Shown here: positions 13,846-21,415 of the stretch, piece by piece | Position numbering within the stretch: the stretch's first letter is position 1 | How the letters are laid out: every line of letters begins with the position of its first letter | DNA from: Candidatus Kerfeldbacteria bacterium RIFCSPHIGHO2_12_FULL_48_17 | Lineage (GTDB): Bacteria > Patescibacteriota > Patescibacteriia > HO2-48-17 | Length of the DNA stretch: 44,563 nucleotides | Assembly (NCBI GenBank): GCA_001818775.1 | Contig: MHKD01000002.1 | Location: 1 to 44,563, forward strand | Direction: 5' to 3' | The notes under the pieces: model-generated | What the model was told of the DNA's origin: nothing | The model's database searches: none | What the model saw: only the letters and a program-made list of their open reading frames with translations | Translations under genes and position numbers: made by a program

Positions 13846-15654
13846 TTATTGATCGGTGGGGCGATCAGGCGGAATTTCCATATAGTCTACCAGCCAGTCG
13901 GCTATTTTACCAAACAGCGGCACGGCTGAACCTTCAGCCCAGGAAACATCTTTCGGTTCATTGATTTTTGTGAGCATGATGAATTGGGGATCAGAAGACG
14001 CCGGACCGAATCCGACAAAGACATCGTTGTGTTTATTGCTGTCATAACCGCGGCCGTCCGTTCTGGCGATTTGCGCCGTGCCGGTTTTGCCGGCGATAAA
14101 GTATCCCGGCAATCCCGCTCGCTTGGCATGTCCGTTTTCCACCACGTTCACGAGCATTGCGGACAAGGTTTTCGCGGTTTGCGCGCTGATGACCTGACGT
14201 ACTTTTTCCGGCTCGGTTTTGACTTCATATCCGTTATCAAGAACGATCTTGTCAACAATGTACGGTTTCATCAGCGCTCCGCCGTTGGCAACCGAAGCAA
14301 ATGCCGTGAGGAGTTGGATCGGCGTGACCTGCAGCCCCTGCCCGAAGGTGGAAGTGGCGGCGTAAATGTCCTTGAGTTCGCCAATATTGGCAATGCTGCC
14401 CCGGTTTTCTCCGGCCATTTCAATGCCGGTTGGTTCACCAAATCCCCAATTCTTGAGGTAATTATACCAGGTTTCGTTGCCGATTTGCTGTTGCGCGTAA
14501 ATCGAACCTGTGTTCAGCGATTCTGCCATAACAAAATTCATATCCACGTCGCGGTTTTGTGTTTTTCTGTCGGAATTGCAAATGGGTGCCGGATAGTTCG
14601 CGACGCGGATGCAGCCGCTGTCATGGTATACGGTACTCGGACTGATTTTTCCCTGATCGAGCGCTGCGCCGAGGGTAAATGTTTTGAACACCGAACCGGG
14701 TTCCCATTCTTCGGAAACCGCCGAATTTATGTAATGTTCCAAATCTTCGGCTTCCTGGTAATTGTTGGCATCAAAATCAGGATAATTGCACATGGCTTTG
14801 ATGGCCCCGGTGTGCGGATCCATGACCATGACCGTACCTTTTTTGGCGCCGTGTTTATCCACGGCTTCCTTCAGGGTATTGCAGGCGGAAAATTGAATAT
14901 TTTTATCAATCGTGAGAACGATATCATAGCCATCCTGCGCCGGTTCGATGAGGCGTTCACCAACCGTAATCCAGCGACCGGCGCCGTCGCGCTCGGTCTG
15001 CAACCAACCCGGTTTGCCGCCCAATTCCTCATTAAAATACTGCTCAATGCCATACTGTCCGATCTTGGCATCATTTTCATCAAAGCCGACAAACCCGGTC
15101 AGATGACTGGTGATACTTTTCTCCGGATAAAAACGCCAGCTTTCTTTGGTGTAGGCAATACCTTCTATATTGAGCGCTTTGATGGCGTTGACCTGAGCTT
15201 CGCTGGCTTTGTGCAGCAGCGGCTTATACTGACTTTCCGGTTGGCTGAGTTTGGCAAAAAGTTGCGCCGGATCCATGGCAAGAAGCGGCGCTAATTTTTC
15301 CGTGGCCGCCTTGGGATCTTTGATCTGTTTGGGCACGGCGTAGACAAGATCGCGTTCCTGATTGTCGGCAATAATGTAGGTACCTTCCCGGCTGTGCGGG
15401 TCTTCTATCCTGATCAGCCCACGATCCGGTTCCAGTATCTGGTCGATTTCATGCTGTCCCTTGGCCAGGACTTTGTATTCATCGTGCTGGAGAATCATTA
15501 CCGTGAAGAGCCGTAAAATGATGGCGGCAAAGCCAATGAAAAAAACACCCTGCAGGGTGGCAAGACGATTGATGTTATTAAGATTCCACTTTTTTCCGGC
15601 AGATGGCCGCGTCGGCTGGCCTTTCCTGGACCGGAAGCTGACGGCGTGCTTCAT
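13846..15654 (-). CDS. ftsI: Division-type peptidoglycan transpeptidase (PBP2b/FtsI class)
   Basis: 602 residues. A short cytoplasmic basic region, one membrane helix (about 33-55), a dimerisation/pedestal domain and a transpeptidase domain with SVFK (S321, K324), SLN (379-381) and KTGT (523-526), all catalytic motifs intact. It cross-links septal peptidoglycan on the outer side of the membrane and acts with FtsW. It starts 7 nt after the stop of the ftsL-like gene and is followed by murF, the usual dcw order. The long antisense ORF opposite it is a codon-pattern shadow. Confidence 0.93.
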   Translation of the reverse strand: MKHAVSFRSRKGQPTRPSAGKKWNLNNINRLATLQGVFFIGFAAIILRLFTVMILQHDEYKVLAKGQHEIDQILEPDRGLIRIEDPHSREGTYIIADNQERDLVYAVPKQIKDPKAATEKLAPLLAMDPAQLFAKLSQPESQYKPLLHKASEAQVNAIKALNIEGIAYTKESWRFYPEKSITSHLTGFVGFDENDAKIGQYGIEQYFNEELGGKPGWLQTERDGAGRWITVGERLIEPAQDGYDIVLTIDKNIQFSACNTLKEAVDKHGAKKGTVMVMDPHTGAIKAMCNYPDFDANNYQEAEDLEHYINSAVSEEWEPGSVFKTFTLGAALDQGKISPSTVYHDSGCIRVANYPAPICNSDRKTQNRDVDMNFVMAESLNTGSIYAQQQIGNETWYNYLKNWGFGEPTGIEMAGENRGSIANIGELKDIYAATSTFGQGLQVTPIQLLTAFASVANGGALMKPYIVDKIVLDNGYEVKTEPEKVRQVISAQTAKTLSAMLVNVVENGHAKRAGLPGYFIAGKTGTAQIARTDGRGYDSNKHNDVFVGFGPASSDPQFIMLTKINEPKDVSWAEGSAVPLFGKIADWLVDYMEIPPDRPTDQ

Positions 15655-15661
15655 GTGATGT

Positions 15662-16030
15662 TTAATTACTCAGCACCAAGTTGGAGTCCTGGGTCGCATA
15701 TTCCGTATGATCGGTCGGCACCATACCGAAACCCGAAACTTTTTCCTGGATATGCTCGAGTGATGACAGTTCCGCTGTTTCCAGTTCTTTGTTTTTATTC
15801 TCCAGCTTGAGGCCATTCACCCGCTGCTCCAGAGCTTTCACATCAAAACCCCGGGAAGCGGTGTTATTGATCAGTCCCAAATAGGTCACACCCACTCCCG
15901 CCAAAAGCACCAAAATCATAAGGCGAACCAAAATTCCCTGCTTTGGCCCCCTGATTATGTGCAGGATTTTGCTCAACGCAAAATACTTTTGCAGTTTGAA
16001 GATGAGTCTTTTTACGGATATTTTGATCAT
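15662..16030 (-). CDS. ftsL: FtsL-like septum protein
   Basis: 122 residues from the ATG at 16030, which is 4 nt after the rsmH stop; the longer reading starts inside rsmH. A basic cytoplasmic N-terminus, one membrane helix (about 34-54, LVRLMILVLLAGVGVTYLGL) and a C-terminal coiled-coil (ALEQRVNGLKLENKNKELETAELS). The family is too divergent to recognise by residues; the assignment rests on topology, size and its place between rsmH and ftsI. It would bridge FtsI/FtsW to the divisome. Confidence 0.75.
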   Translation of the reverse strand: MIKISVKRLIFKLQKYFALSKILHIIRGPKQGILVRLMILVLLAGVGVTYLGLINNTASRGFDVKALEQRVNGLKLENKNKELETAELSSLEHIQEKVSGFGMVPTDHTEYATQDSNLVLSN

Positions 16031-16034
16031 ATGT

Positions 16035-16991
16035 TTATATTTTTTCGGCCACCCGAAGTTTGGCACTTCGTGAAGCTCTGTTTTTATCCTGCTCAGCCGC
16101 GGAGGGTGTAATCGGTGATTTCGTCACCCTCCGCAGACGAGCCGTGTGGCCACACTGACAAGCGGGGATCTCTGGCGGGCACAAGCAGTCTCTGCTTTCA
16201 TCGCGGAAGAAGTTTTTGACGATTCTGTCTTCCAGCGAATGGAAAGAAATGACTGCTAGCCGACCACCAGGTTTGAGTATGTCGAGCGCTTGCGGTAAAA
16301 ATTTTTTAAGGTTGCCGAGTTCATCGTTGACGGCGATGCGGATGGCCTGAAAACTTTTGGTTGCCGGGTGAATTTTGGATGTATGCTTGGCTTGCGCCGG
16401 GTAGGCCCACTTTATGGCTTCGGCAAGTTCCGTGGTGGTGGTGAATTTTTTGGCTCGACGGCGGCGCATGATTTCGGCTGCGATTCTGCCGGCAAATCTT
16501 TCTTCACCATATTCACGCAATATCTTGGCGATTTCCCTTTCAGACCAATGATTGACAATCTCCTCGGCTGTCAGCGTATCGTTATTCCCCGAACCCCCGA
16601 GTCTCATATCCAGCGGCCCCGGCGTAAGAAATGAAAAGCCCTTTTCCGCTTTTTTGAGTTGAAATGCAGATACCCCAAGGTCAAGTAAAATAGCGCTGAT
16701 TTGAAAAAGTTCTGTTGTAAATTCATAGTATATTTTTTTTATATCGGCGAAATTGCCCCGTTTGAAGACAACTCGCTGCTTTTGTTTTTGTAATCTGTCC
16801 TGCGCCGCTTCGAGGGCGTCAGCATCAAGGTCTATAGCCAGCACTTTGCCGTTCGGTGCGTTTTTTTCCAGGATCGCTTCGGTGTGTCCGCCTCCGCCCA
16901 ACGTACCGTCAATGACGTGATCGTTGGGTTGGATGGCCAGACCGTCTAAAGCCTCCGGTAAAAGCACTGTTTGGTGGTGGTAACTGTTCAT
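16035..16991 (-). CDS. rsmH: 16S rRNA m4C1402 methyltransferase
   Basis: 318 residues from the ATG at 16991; an in-frame TTG 9 nt upstream abuts the mraZ stop. HHQTVLLPEALDGL at the N-terminus, the SAM loop DGTLGGGGHTEAIL, DLDADAL, LLDLGVSAFQLKKAEKGFSF, the MDMRL-type motif as LDMRL, and ISFHSLEDRIVKNFF near the C-terminus are all RsmH (MraW) hallmarks. It methylates N4 of C1402 in the ribosomal P site. Follows mraZ directly and precedes ftsL. Confidence 0.95.
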   Translation of the reverse strand: MNSYHHQTVLLPEALDGLAIQPNDHVIDGTLGGGGHTEAILEKNAPNGKVLAIDLDADALEAAQDRLQKQKQRVVFKRGNFADIKKIYYEFTTELFQISAILLDLGVSAFQLKKAEKGFSFLTPGPLDMRLGGSGNNDTLTAEEIVNHWSEREIAKILREYGEERFAGRIAAEIMRRRRAKKFTTTTELAEAIKWAYPAQAKHTSKIHPATKSFQAIRIAVNDELGNLKKFLPQALDILKPGGRLAVISFHSLEDRIVKNFFRDESRDCLCPPEIPACQCGHTARLRRVTKSPITPSAAEQDKNRASRSAKLRVAEKI

Positions 16992-17000
16992 GCTCGCCAA

Positions 17001-17432
17001 CTATACGCCCAGCTCACCCAGGGTTTCGGCAATCTCGGTGCTGTCTTTTTCGGTGATGGCTTTATAGGTATTCCACTTGGTTTCATCCCAGATTTCCAAT
17101 CGGTTGTAAAGACCGGTAATAACCACTTTCTTGTGCACACCCGCATACGTGCGCAGATACTCGGGAACAATCACCCTGCCCTGCTTATCAACATCCACGT
17201 CCATGGCACCAGCCAGCATGAGCCGGGCAAAGGCGCGGCTTTTGGCCTGAGAAATGGGTAGAGCAGCCAGTTTCCCGGCCAGTTTTTTCCATTCGCCCTG
17301 GGTGTAGAGAAATAAACAGTTGTCCAAACCCCTGGTCACCACGGCGCCCTTTTTGAGTTCGGCGCGAAATTTCGCCGGAACGGCGAGTCTGCCCTTTTCA
17401 TCTATATTGTGGGCGTATTCGCCTATAAACAT
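17001..17432 (-). CDS. mraZ: MraZ transcription factor of the division cluster
   Basis: 143 residues from the ATG that gives MFIGEYAHNIDEKGRLAVPAK, the canonical MraZ start. An upstream GTG at 17492 would fall at the predicted transcription start and is rejected. Two AbrB-like half domains each carry the conserved DxxGR element (DEKGRLAVPAKFR and DKQGRVIVPEYLR). MraZ forms a ring and binds repeated TGG-type boxes in front of its own gene to repress the dcw operon; such boxes are visible at 17477-17524. First gene of mraZ-rsmH-ftsL-ftsI-murF. Confidence 0.95.
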   Translation of the reverse strand: MFIGEYAHNIDEKGRLAVPAKFRAELKKGAVVTRGLDNCLFLYTQGEWKKLAGKLAALPISQAKSRAFARLMLAGAMDVDVDKQGRVIVPEYLRTYAGVHKKVVITGLYNRLEIWDETKWNTYKAITEKDSTEIAETLGELGV

Positions 17433-17476
17433 ACGTGGTTGTACTTTGGCAGGTGTTTGCCAGTCCCTGGTTAGTT

Positions 17477-17529
17477 CCCCATTTTCCTCCACCTATATCC
17501 ATTTTATACCACTTACCTACCCACGTCAA
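17477..17529 (-). promoter_or_regulatory. mraZ promoter overlapped by MraZ-box repeats
   Basis: Minus strand TTGACG (17529-17524), 17 bp, TAAAAT (17506-17501). Five (A/G)TGG motifs have their T at 17523, 17511, 17501, 17491 and 17481; the last four are exactly 10 bp apart, the spacing known for MraZ-binding repeats. They cover the -10 and the start site, so autorepression is expected. Confidence 0.7.
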
Positions 17530-17653
17530 GTCATTTTCACCCCATTTTTCCACAGGCCGGTCAATATCTTGGCTATGAAAAAACCGGCGGTGTGCCGGGT
17601 CAGGGTGGTTGGTTGTCGGGTTATTCTTTGGGCTGCTTTCCTGATTTTCGAAA

Positions 17654-18064
17654 CTATTTTTTCTTGGGTTTGGTAATGGATGGCGGCTGGCCGTAATGGG
17701 GTTGGAGTATAACCGGCCGTGAACTGGCTTCCAGGTGCTTTCTTCCCGCTTCCCACAGCTGCTGGAGTGTTTTCTTTTCTCCCGTCACGCCGACATTGGG
17801 TATTTTCAGGCTCCAGGCCAGGGTGTTGGCCATGACGACGCCGAGGCGGAGCGCCGTAAACGAACCGCCAGGCCCCAGAGCCACGATAATGCCGCGGACG
17901 TCTTGCCATGTACACCGTGCCTGCCGCAAAAATTTTTCTGTGAGCTTCAACAAAACTTCGGATTGATGAAATCCGACTTCTTCGTCAAGTGTCGCGCTGA
18001 TGCTTTTCTCCCCAAGTGCCAGTTGAATGCGGTTTGGCACCGCCGTCTGAACAATAAGTAGCAT
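17654..18064 (-). CDS. tsaB: TsaB-like protein of t6A tRNA modification (short form)
   Basis: 136 residues against about 220-230 usually. The diagnostic block GPGGSFTALRLGVVMANTLAW corresponds to the GPGSFTGLRIG motif of TsaB. The N-terminal ASKHA strand is kept, but the second half is replaced by a short basic tail. TsaB is the pseudoenzyme that holds TsaD in N6-threonylcarbamoyladenosine synthesis at A37. Starts 2 nt after the DJ-1/PfpI stop and is the last gene of the operon coming from 20013. The shortening resembles the reduced proteins of small genomes. Confidence 0.8.
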   Translation of the reverse strand: MLLIVQTAVPNRIQLALGEKSISATLDEEVGFHQSEVLLKLTEKFLRQARCTWQDVRGIIVALGPGGSFTALRLGVVMANTLAWSLKIPNVGVTGEKKTLQQLWEAGRKHLEASSRPVILQPHYGQPPSITKPKKK

Positions 18065-18066
18065 GC

Positions 18067-18582
18067 TTATTTTCTCAATCTGTCAGCAATGGCCTGGCCA
18101 AAACTTTTGGCGGCGTCAACATTTTGGCCGGTAATCACCCGATCGTCCACTTCCACCGGCTTACCCGTGCAAACGGTGCCCTTCTTTTTCATTTCGTTGG
18201 CCACGGAAACATCGCAGGTCGCCATTCCCCCCTGCAAAATGCCGGCGTTGGCGAGTATGACCGGAGCGGCGCAAATGGCCGCCACCACTTTACCGGCGTT
18301 GTGCATTATTTTTGCCAAACCAAGGGCACGCGGATCCTGATAATAGACCGAACACCCCCGACCGCCGATAAACACCAAAGCATCGGTTGTTTCGGTGTTG
18401 ATATCGGCCAGGGTTATGTCGGGTACGACTTCGGTGCCGTGCTTTCCGATGGCCGTATCTTTTGTTTTGCTGGCTACCTGTACGCGGAAACCGGCTTCTT
18501 CAAGAACCTTCCTGGTTTCGATAAATTCTTCGTCACGGAATTCTTGAGGTGCTATGACCAGCACGACGGTTTTTGTTTCCAT
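18067..18582 (-). CDS. DJ-1/PfpI superfamily protein
   Basis: 171 residues. The nucleophile elbow is AAICAAPVILANAG with Cys104, and the conserved acidic partner lies in APQEFRDEEF near residue 16. FIGGRGC and the C-terminal RVITGQNVDAAKSFGQAIAD (where the family has TGQNPxS) complete the PfpI pattern. Members act as glyoxalases, deglycases, chaperones or peptidases; the exact reaction cannot be read from sequence. It is tightly packed between the nucleoside kinase gene (5 nt) and tsaB (2 nt). Confidence 0.88.
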   Translation of the reverse strand: METKTVVLVIAPQEFRDEEFIETRKVLEEAGFRVQVASKTKDTAIGKHGTEVVPDITLADINTETTDALVFIGGRGCSVYYQDPRALGLAKIMHNAGKVVAAICAAPVILANAGILQGGMATCDVSVANEMKKKGTVCTGKPVEVDDRVITGQNVDAAKSFGQAIADRLRK

Positions 18583-18587
18583 AGAGT

Positions 18588-19223
18588 CTAGGAGAAAAGA
18601 TTAATTTTTTTGGCTATATTCATGAGAGTCTTAGAATCATCAAAGTCGAGATCAGTACGGTCGATGGTCACGACATCGGTTCGTGTGGAAAAAAATGCGC
18701 CGATTTTTTTCGCAACCCTCGCGTTCCCTTTTTTATTTGCCTCACTGACTTCGTGCCTGTCTCCGCGCTGCCGGCGTTTTTCTTCTGCGAAATTTTTTTC
18801 CGCCTTCAGGTATATAATCGCATCCGGCCAGGCCAATCGTTTGAGATCTTTTCGTAAAATCCGCAGCATGGTTTTTTTCTCTTCCCCTTTGAGGAAAACC
18901 TGAGCAAAGAAAATATTGGTCTGTAAAAATGTATCGAGTATGGCCAGACTGCCTGATTTTTTGATGTTTTCCGCTTCCATCATTTGCGCCACCGCCTGAT
19001 TGCGAAACCACCGGTGCGCTTCGAGTAAATTGGTCTGCGTGCTGAATGCATGCTGCACATATTCCGGCAGTTCGTGCCATTCCGGCTCAAGAAATGCTTT
19101 ACCCGGAAACGCCTTGCCCGGCAAAACATAGGTTTTCCCCCCAACCAACTCGTGCAATTTTAAGGCCAGGTAGCTCTTCCCCACCCCACTGGCACCGACA
19201 ATGGCAATGCTTTTTCCGGGCAT
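18588..19223 (-). CDS. Deoxynucleoside-kinase-like P-loop protein
   Basis: 211 residues. P-loop GASGVGKS (10-17) at the N-terminus, a central aromatic substrate region with ILDTFLQTNIFFAQVFLKGEE, and WPDAIIYLKAE followed by an Arg-rich RRQRGDRH segment that fits the LID of nucleoside or shikimate-type kinases. It probably phosphorylates a small metabolite, most simply a salvaged nucleoside, which would suit a genome with limited biosynthesis. Substrate is inference. It starts 3 nt after the ferredoxin stop. Confidence 0.6.
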   Translation of the reverse strand: MPGKSIAIVGASGVGKSYLALKLHELVGGKTYVLPGKAFPGKAFLEPEWHELPEYVQHAFSTQTNLLEAHRWFRNQAVAQMMEAENIKKSGSLAILDTFLQTNIFFAQVFLKGEEKKTMLRILRKDLKRLAWPDAIIYLKAEKNFAEEKRRQRGDRHEVSEANKKGNARVAKKIGAFFSTRTDVVTIDRTDLDFDDSKTLMNIAKKINLFS

Positions 19224-19226
19224 GTT

Positions 19227-19466
19227 TTACGCTAAAGGTGGCCAAACCTGTCGGCCCTTTTCGTCAAACACTTTGATCGCGTCTACGGGGCACGATTTCG
19301 CTGCCTGCATGATACCCGCAATATCCCCGTCTTTGGTGATGGCGCGCGCTTTGCCGTCATCATCAAGTTCAAAATTTTCCGGCGCAATTTCCACACACGA
19401 AGCCACGCTGATACAGGTTTCTCGGTTGATTTCTATGCGAGATATTTTTTTCGGCAACTCATCCAT
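19227..19466 (-). CDS. Single-cluster [3Fe-4S] ferredoxin
   Basis: 79 residues from the ATG that follows the upstream stop by one base. The cluster motif is CISVASCVEIAP with a later SCPVDAI: the second and fourth positions of a normal CX2CX2CX3C set are Val and Ala, leaving three Cys, as in P450-type [3Fe-4S] ferredoxins. ENFELDDDGKA between them is typical. A cytoplasmic electron carrier whose partner is unknown. A second protein of the same type is at 20914-21177. Confidence 0.85.
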   Translation of the reverse strand: MDELPKKISRIEINRETCISVASCVEIAPENFELDDDGKARAITKDGDIAGIMQAAKSCPVDAIKVFDEKGRQVWPPLA

Positions 19467-19467
19467 C

Positions 19468-20013
19468 TTACAACCAGTTACCGTCAAGAACTTTGGGGCC
19501 AGTTGGTGCCGTGACACTATCCTTTTCGTTCTCGATCGTCACATACACAAAGCGCCACAGACTGTAGTCAGTGTCTGATGTAAATTCAACGGCGAAGACA
19601 CCGTCTTTTTCTTTATCAAGCGCGCCGACTTTGATCTGACTGAAAGGAATTTTCTTTTCGATCCAACCAACATACTGTTTGCCACTTTCCGATTTCGGCA
19701 AATTCTGTGTGGTGATGGTAAGTACGTATTTACCGTTGACGGTTTTATGCACAGCCGTACCGGTGCCCTGACCGTCCAGAACATTGATAAGCTGCGCGGA
19801 TTTTTGGTTGCTGACGGTGTTGGTGTTGGTATTACCGGTTGTTTCTTCCGAAGTGGTGGTTTCTGAAGGAGTTGCACTTGTTTTCGACGCATCTGAGGTC
19901 GTATCTTTTTTCATAAACAGGTAATAGGCGCCACCCCCAATTATGATCAGAAGGAGGACGATAATGATGACCATGAGCGCGGTTGAGCCGCGTTGATTGG
20001 ACATATTTTTCAT
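19468..20013 (-). CDS. Membrane-anchored protein with RskA-like outer domain
   Basis: 181 residues: a short N-terminus, one membrane helix (about 12-33), a Thr/Ser/Asn-rich linker, then a compact C-terminal domain. Its end, FVYVTIENEKD followed by TAPTGPKVLDG, resembles the close of the anti-sigma-K (RskA) extracytoplasmic domain. There is no zinc-finger anti-sigma domain inside and no sigma factor gene nearby, so a role as anti-sigma factor is not supported; it may be a surface protein with that fold. First gene of the operon that ends with tsaB, divergent from the phosphatase gene. Confidence 0.55.
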   Translation of the reverse strand: MKNMSNQRGSTALMVIIIVLLLIIIGGGAYYLFMKKDTTSDASKTSATPSETTTSEETTGNTNTNTVSNQKSAQLINVLDGQGTGTAVHKTVNGKYVLTITTQNLPKSESGKQYVGWIEKKIPFSQIKVGALDKEKDGVFAVEFTSDTDYSLWRFVYVTIENEKDSVTAPTGPKVLDGNWL

Positions 20014-20135
20014 ACAAATTCAATAAAAAATTAATGGTACATTTTATAAGCGTATTATCGCATTTTTCCCGTCGCTGAGCAAATATGTGCTATACTGGTG
20101 AGGAATTCGCATTATTTGCGTCCCTCTCATCCTGC

Positions 20136-20756
20136 ATGTCCATGCGCATACTTTATGCCCTGCTTTTCCTCATCCTCCCGGTATACAAAGCTCTCACCTT
20201 TGTGGCGTTGTCCGTGCTGCGTTTTTTCAGAAGATGGCGCGGTAAGTATCACTGGTTTGACAGGATCGATGATCATGTCTGGGTCGGTGGCGCACCGCTC
20301 GAATACTTCGGCGATTTGCCGTATCTCCAGCGCCAGGGTATCACCGCCATTATCCATTCGGCTCCGGAAATACCGAGGTATGATTGGCGCGCATACAAAA
20401 AGGAAAATAATTTTTTGTTTTTGCGCATTATGGATCGCACCTCGCCAACCATCGCTCAACTGCACACAGCCGTCACCTGGATGAATGAGCGCATTAAGCG
20501 CGGTGAGAAAGTTCTCATACACTGCGCCCTTGGCAAAGGACGCTCTGTCTGCATTGCCATGGCCTGGTATGTGTATTCACGGAAGATGTCGGCTGATGCA
20601 GCTTTGCAGTATATACAAAAACACCGCCCGCAGGCCCAACCCAACCACTGGCAGATGCGCCGCATGGCTGATTTTGCCGAACAGCTTAAGAGCCTGTCGA
20701 CAATCTCTCTTTCGTCGCGAAAAATTGAAATTTCGAGCGAAAGAAATGAAGATTGA
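20136..20756 (+). CDS. Membrane-anchored dual-specificity protein phosphatase
   Basis: 206 residues from the ATG at 20136 (a second ATG is 6 nt on). One hydrophobic anchor near residues 4-30, then a DSP domain with the general acid Asp100 in MDRTSP and the P-loop HCALGKGRS (Cys130, Arg136). It would dephosphorylate proteins or phosphoinositides at the inner membrane face. A TATACT with TGC before it (20091-20096) is the likely promoter. The last ~20 codons and the stop lie inside the left arm of a 162-bp inverted repeat (20689-20850), so the C-terminus appears to have been replaced by the repeat. Confidence 0.85.
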   Translation: MSMRILYALLFLILPVYKALTFVALSVLRFFRRWRGKYHWFDRIDDHVWVGGAPLEYFGDLPYLQRQGITAIIHSAPEIPRYDWRAYKKENNFLFLRIMDRTSPTIAQLHTAVTWMNERIKRGEKVLIHCALGKGRSVCIAMAWYVYSRKMSADAALQYIQKHRPQAQPNHWQMRRMADFAEQLKSLSTISLSSRKIEISSERNED

Positions 20757-20850
20757 GGAGGAATAGTGACTACTATGCTGACGAAATCTGAATTTCTTGC
20801 AGCCGAAATTTCAATTTTGCAGCAGAATATGGAGATTGTCGACAGGCTCT
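20689..20850. repeat. 162-bp long inverted repeat at the 3' end of the phosphatase gene
   Basis: AGAGCCTGTCGACAATCTC (20689-20707) is matched perfectly by its inverse at 20832-20850, with further inner complementarity (AAATTGAAATTTCG against CGAAATTTCAATTTT). It supplies the stop codon of the phosphatase gene. Confidence 0.85.
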
Positions 20851-20913
20851 AAGCGCGGTACAATAAAGACTGCGCAGTAAACCGCCGTGCCCATGGTGCC
20901 CGAGCGCCCAATT

Positions 20914-21177
20914 TTACACCAGCTGCTTACCCGTTTCCTGATCAAATATCTTGATCACCTGTACCGGACAACTTACGGCCGCGTTCATGTGTTCATCGAG
21001 TTCGGCCTCGTCACATTCCAGAATCTCATGACCGGTAGCTTTGTTCTTGATCCCGCCTTTCGCATGCGCTTTCCGCTGCTCATCAAGGTACCACTGCTCT
21101 GGACTGACCGCGGCGCAGGGACCGGCACCTATACAGGCTTGGGGATCATATTCAATTTTGTAGCGTTTTTTTGGCAT
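20914..21177 (-). CDS. Second single-cluster [3Fe-4S] ferredoxin
   Basis: 87 residues from the ATG at 21177 (MPKKRYKIEYD). Motif CIGAGPCAAVSP and a later SCPVQVI: Cys at the first, third and last positions only, again a [3Fe-4S] pattern. Between them is an insertion (about 15 residues longer than in the 19227 protein) rich in Lys and Gly. The apparent N-terminal extension to 21456 is only read-through of the repeat at 21195-21375 and is rejected. It stands alone, minus strand, between two hairpin elements. Confidence 0.85.
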   Translation of the reverse strand: MPKKRYKIEYDPQACIGAGPCAAVSPEQWYLDEQRKAHAKGGIKNKATGHEILECDEAELDEHMNAAVSCPVQVIKIFDQETGKQLV

Positions 21178-21194
21178 ATTTTCAAAAAATATTC

Positions 21195-21375
21195 GGACTT
21201 TCGCGTTTGCGCGCAGTTCAAGGCAAGCGCGAGGAGTGAAGTCGGGGCCCCCGCAAACGAGGTGCGCAGGAGCGGAGCGACGAGCACGCGTTTGTGGGGT
21301 GACGCAGACGTACTGAAAGGTACGTCGAGCAAGCCCCGCAGCGCTAACGCGGAAATGCGCCAAACGCGTAAGTCC
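21195..21375. repeat. 181-bp long inverted repeat upstream of the second ferredoxin
   Basis: Outer arms GGACTTTCGCGTTTGCGC and GCGCCAAACGCGTAAGTCC are complementary except for a few bases; the GC-rich interior folds further. The right arm equals the short repeat found at 13816-13833 and 33389-33405. Confidence 0.8.
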
Positions 21376-21415
21376 TAACGTACCATAATTTTTCATCATT
21401 GACGAGGAGTATTGT

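Noticed and set aside
13984-15294. 436-codon ORF on the plus strand opposite ftsI
   Set aside because: Antisense shadow of a clear transpeptidase gene; no SD, no recognisable protein.
17433-17492. Upstream GTG start for mraZ
   Set aside because: It lies at the predicted transcription start inside the MraZ boxes; MFIGEY is the conserved N-terminus.
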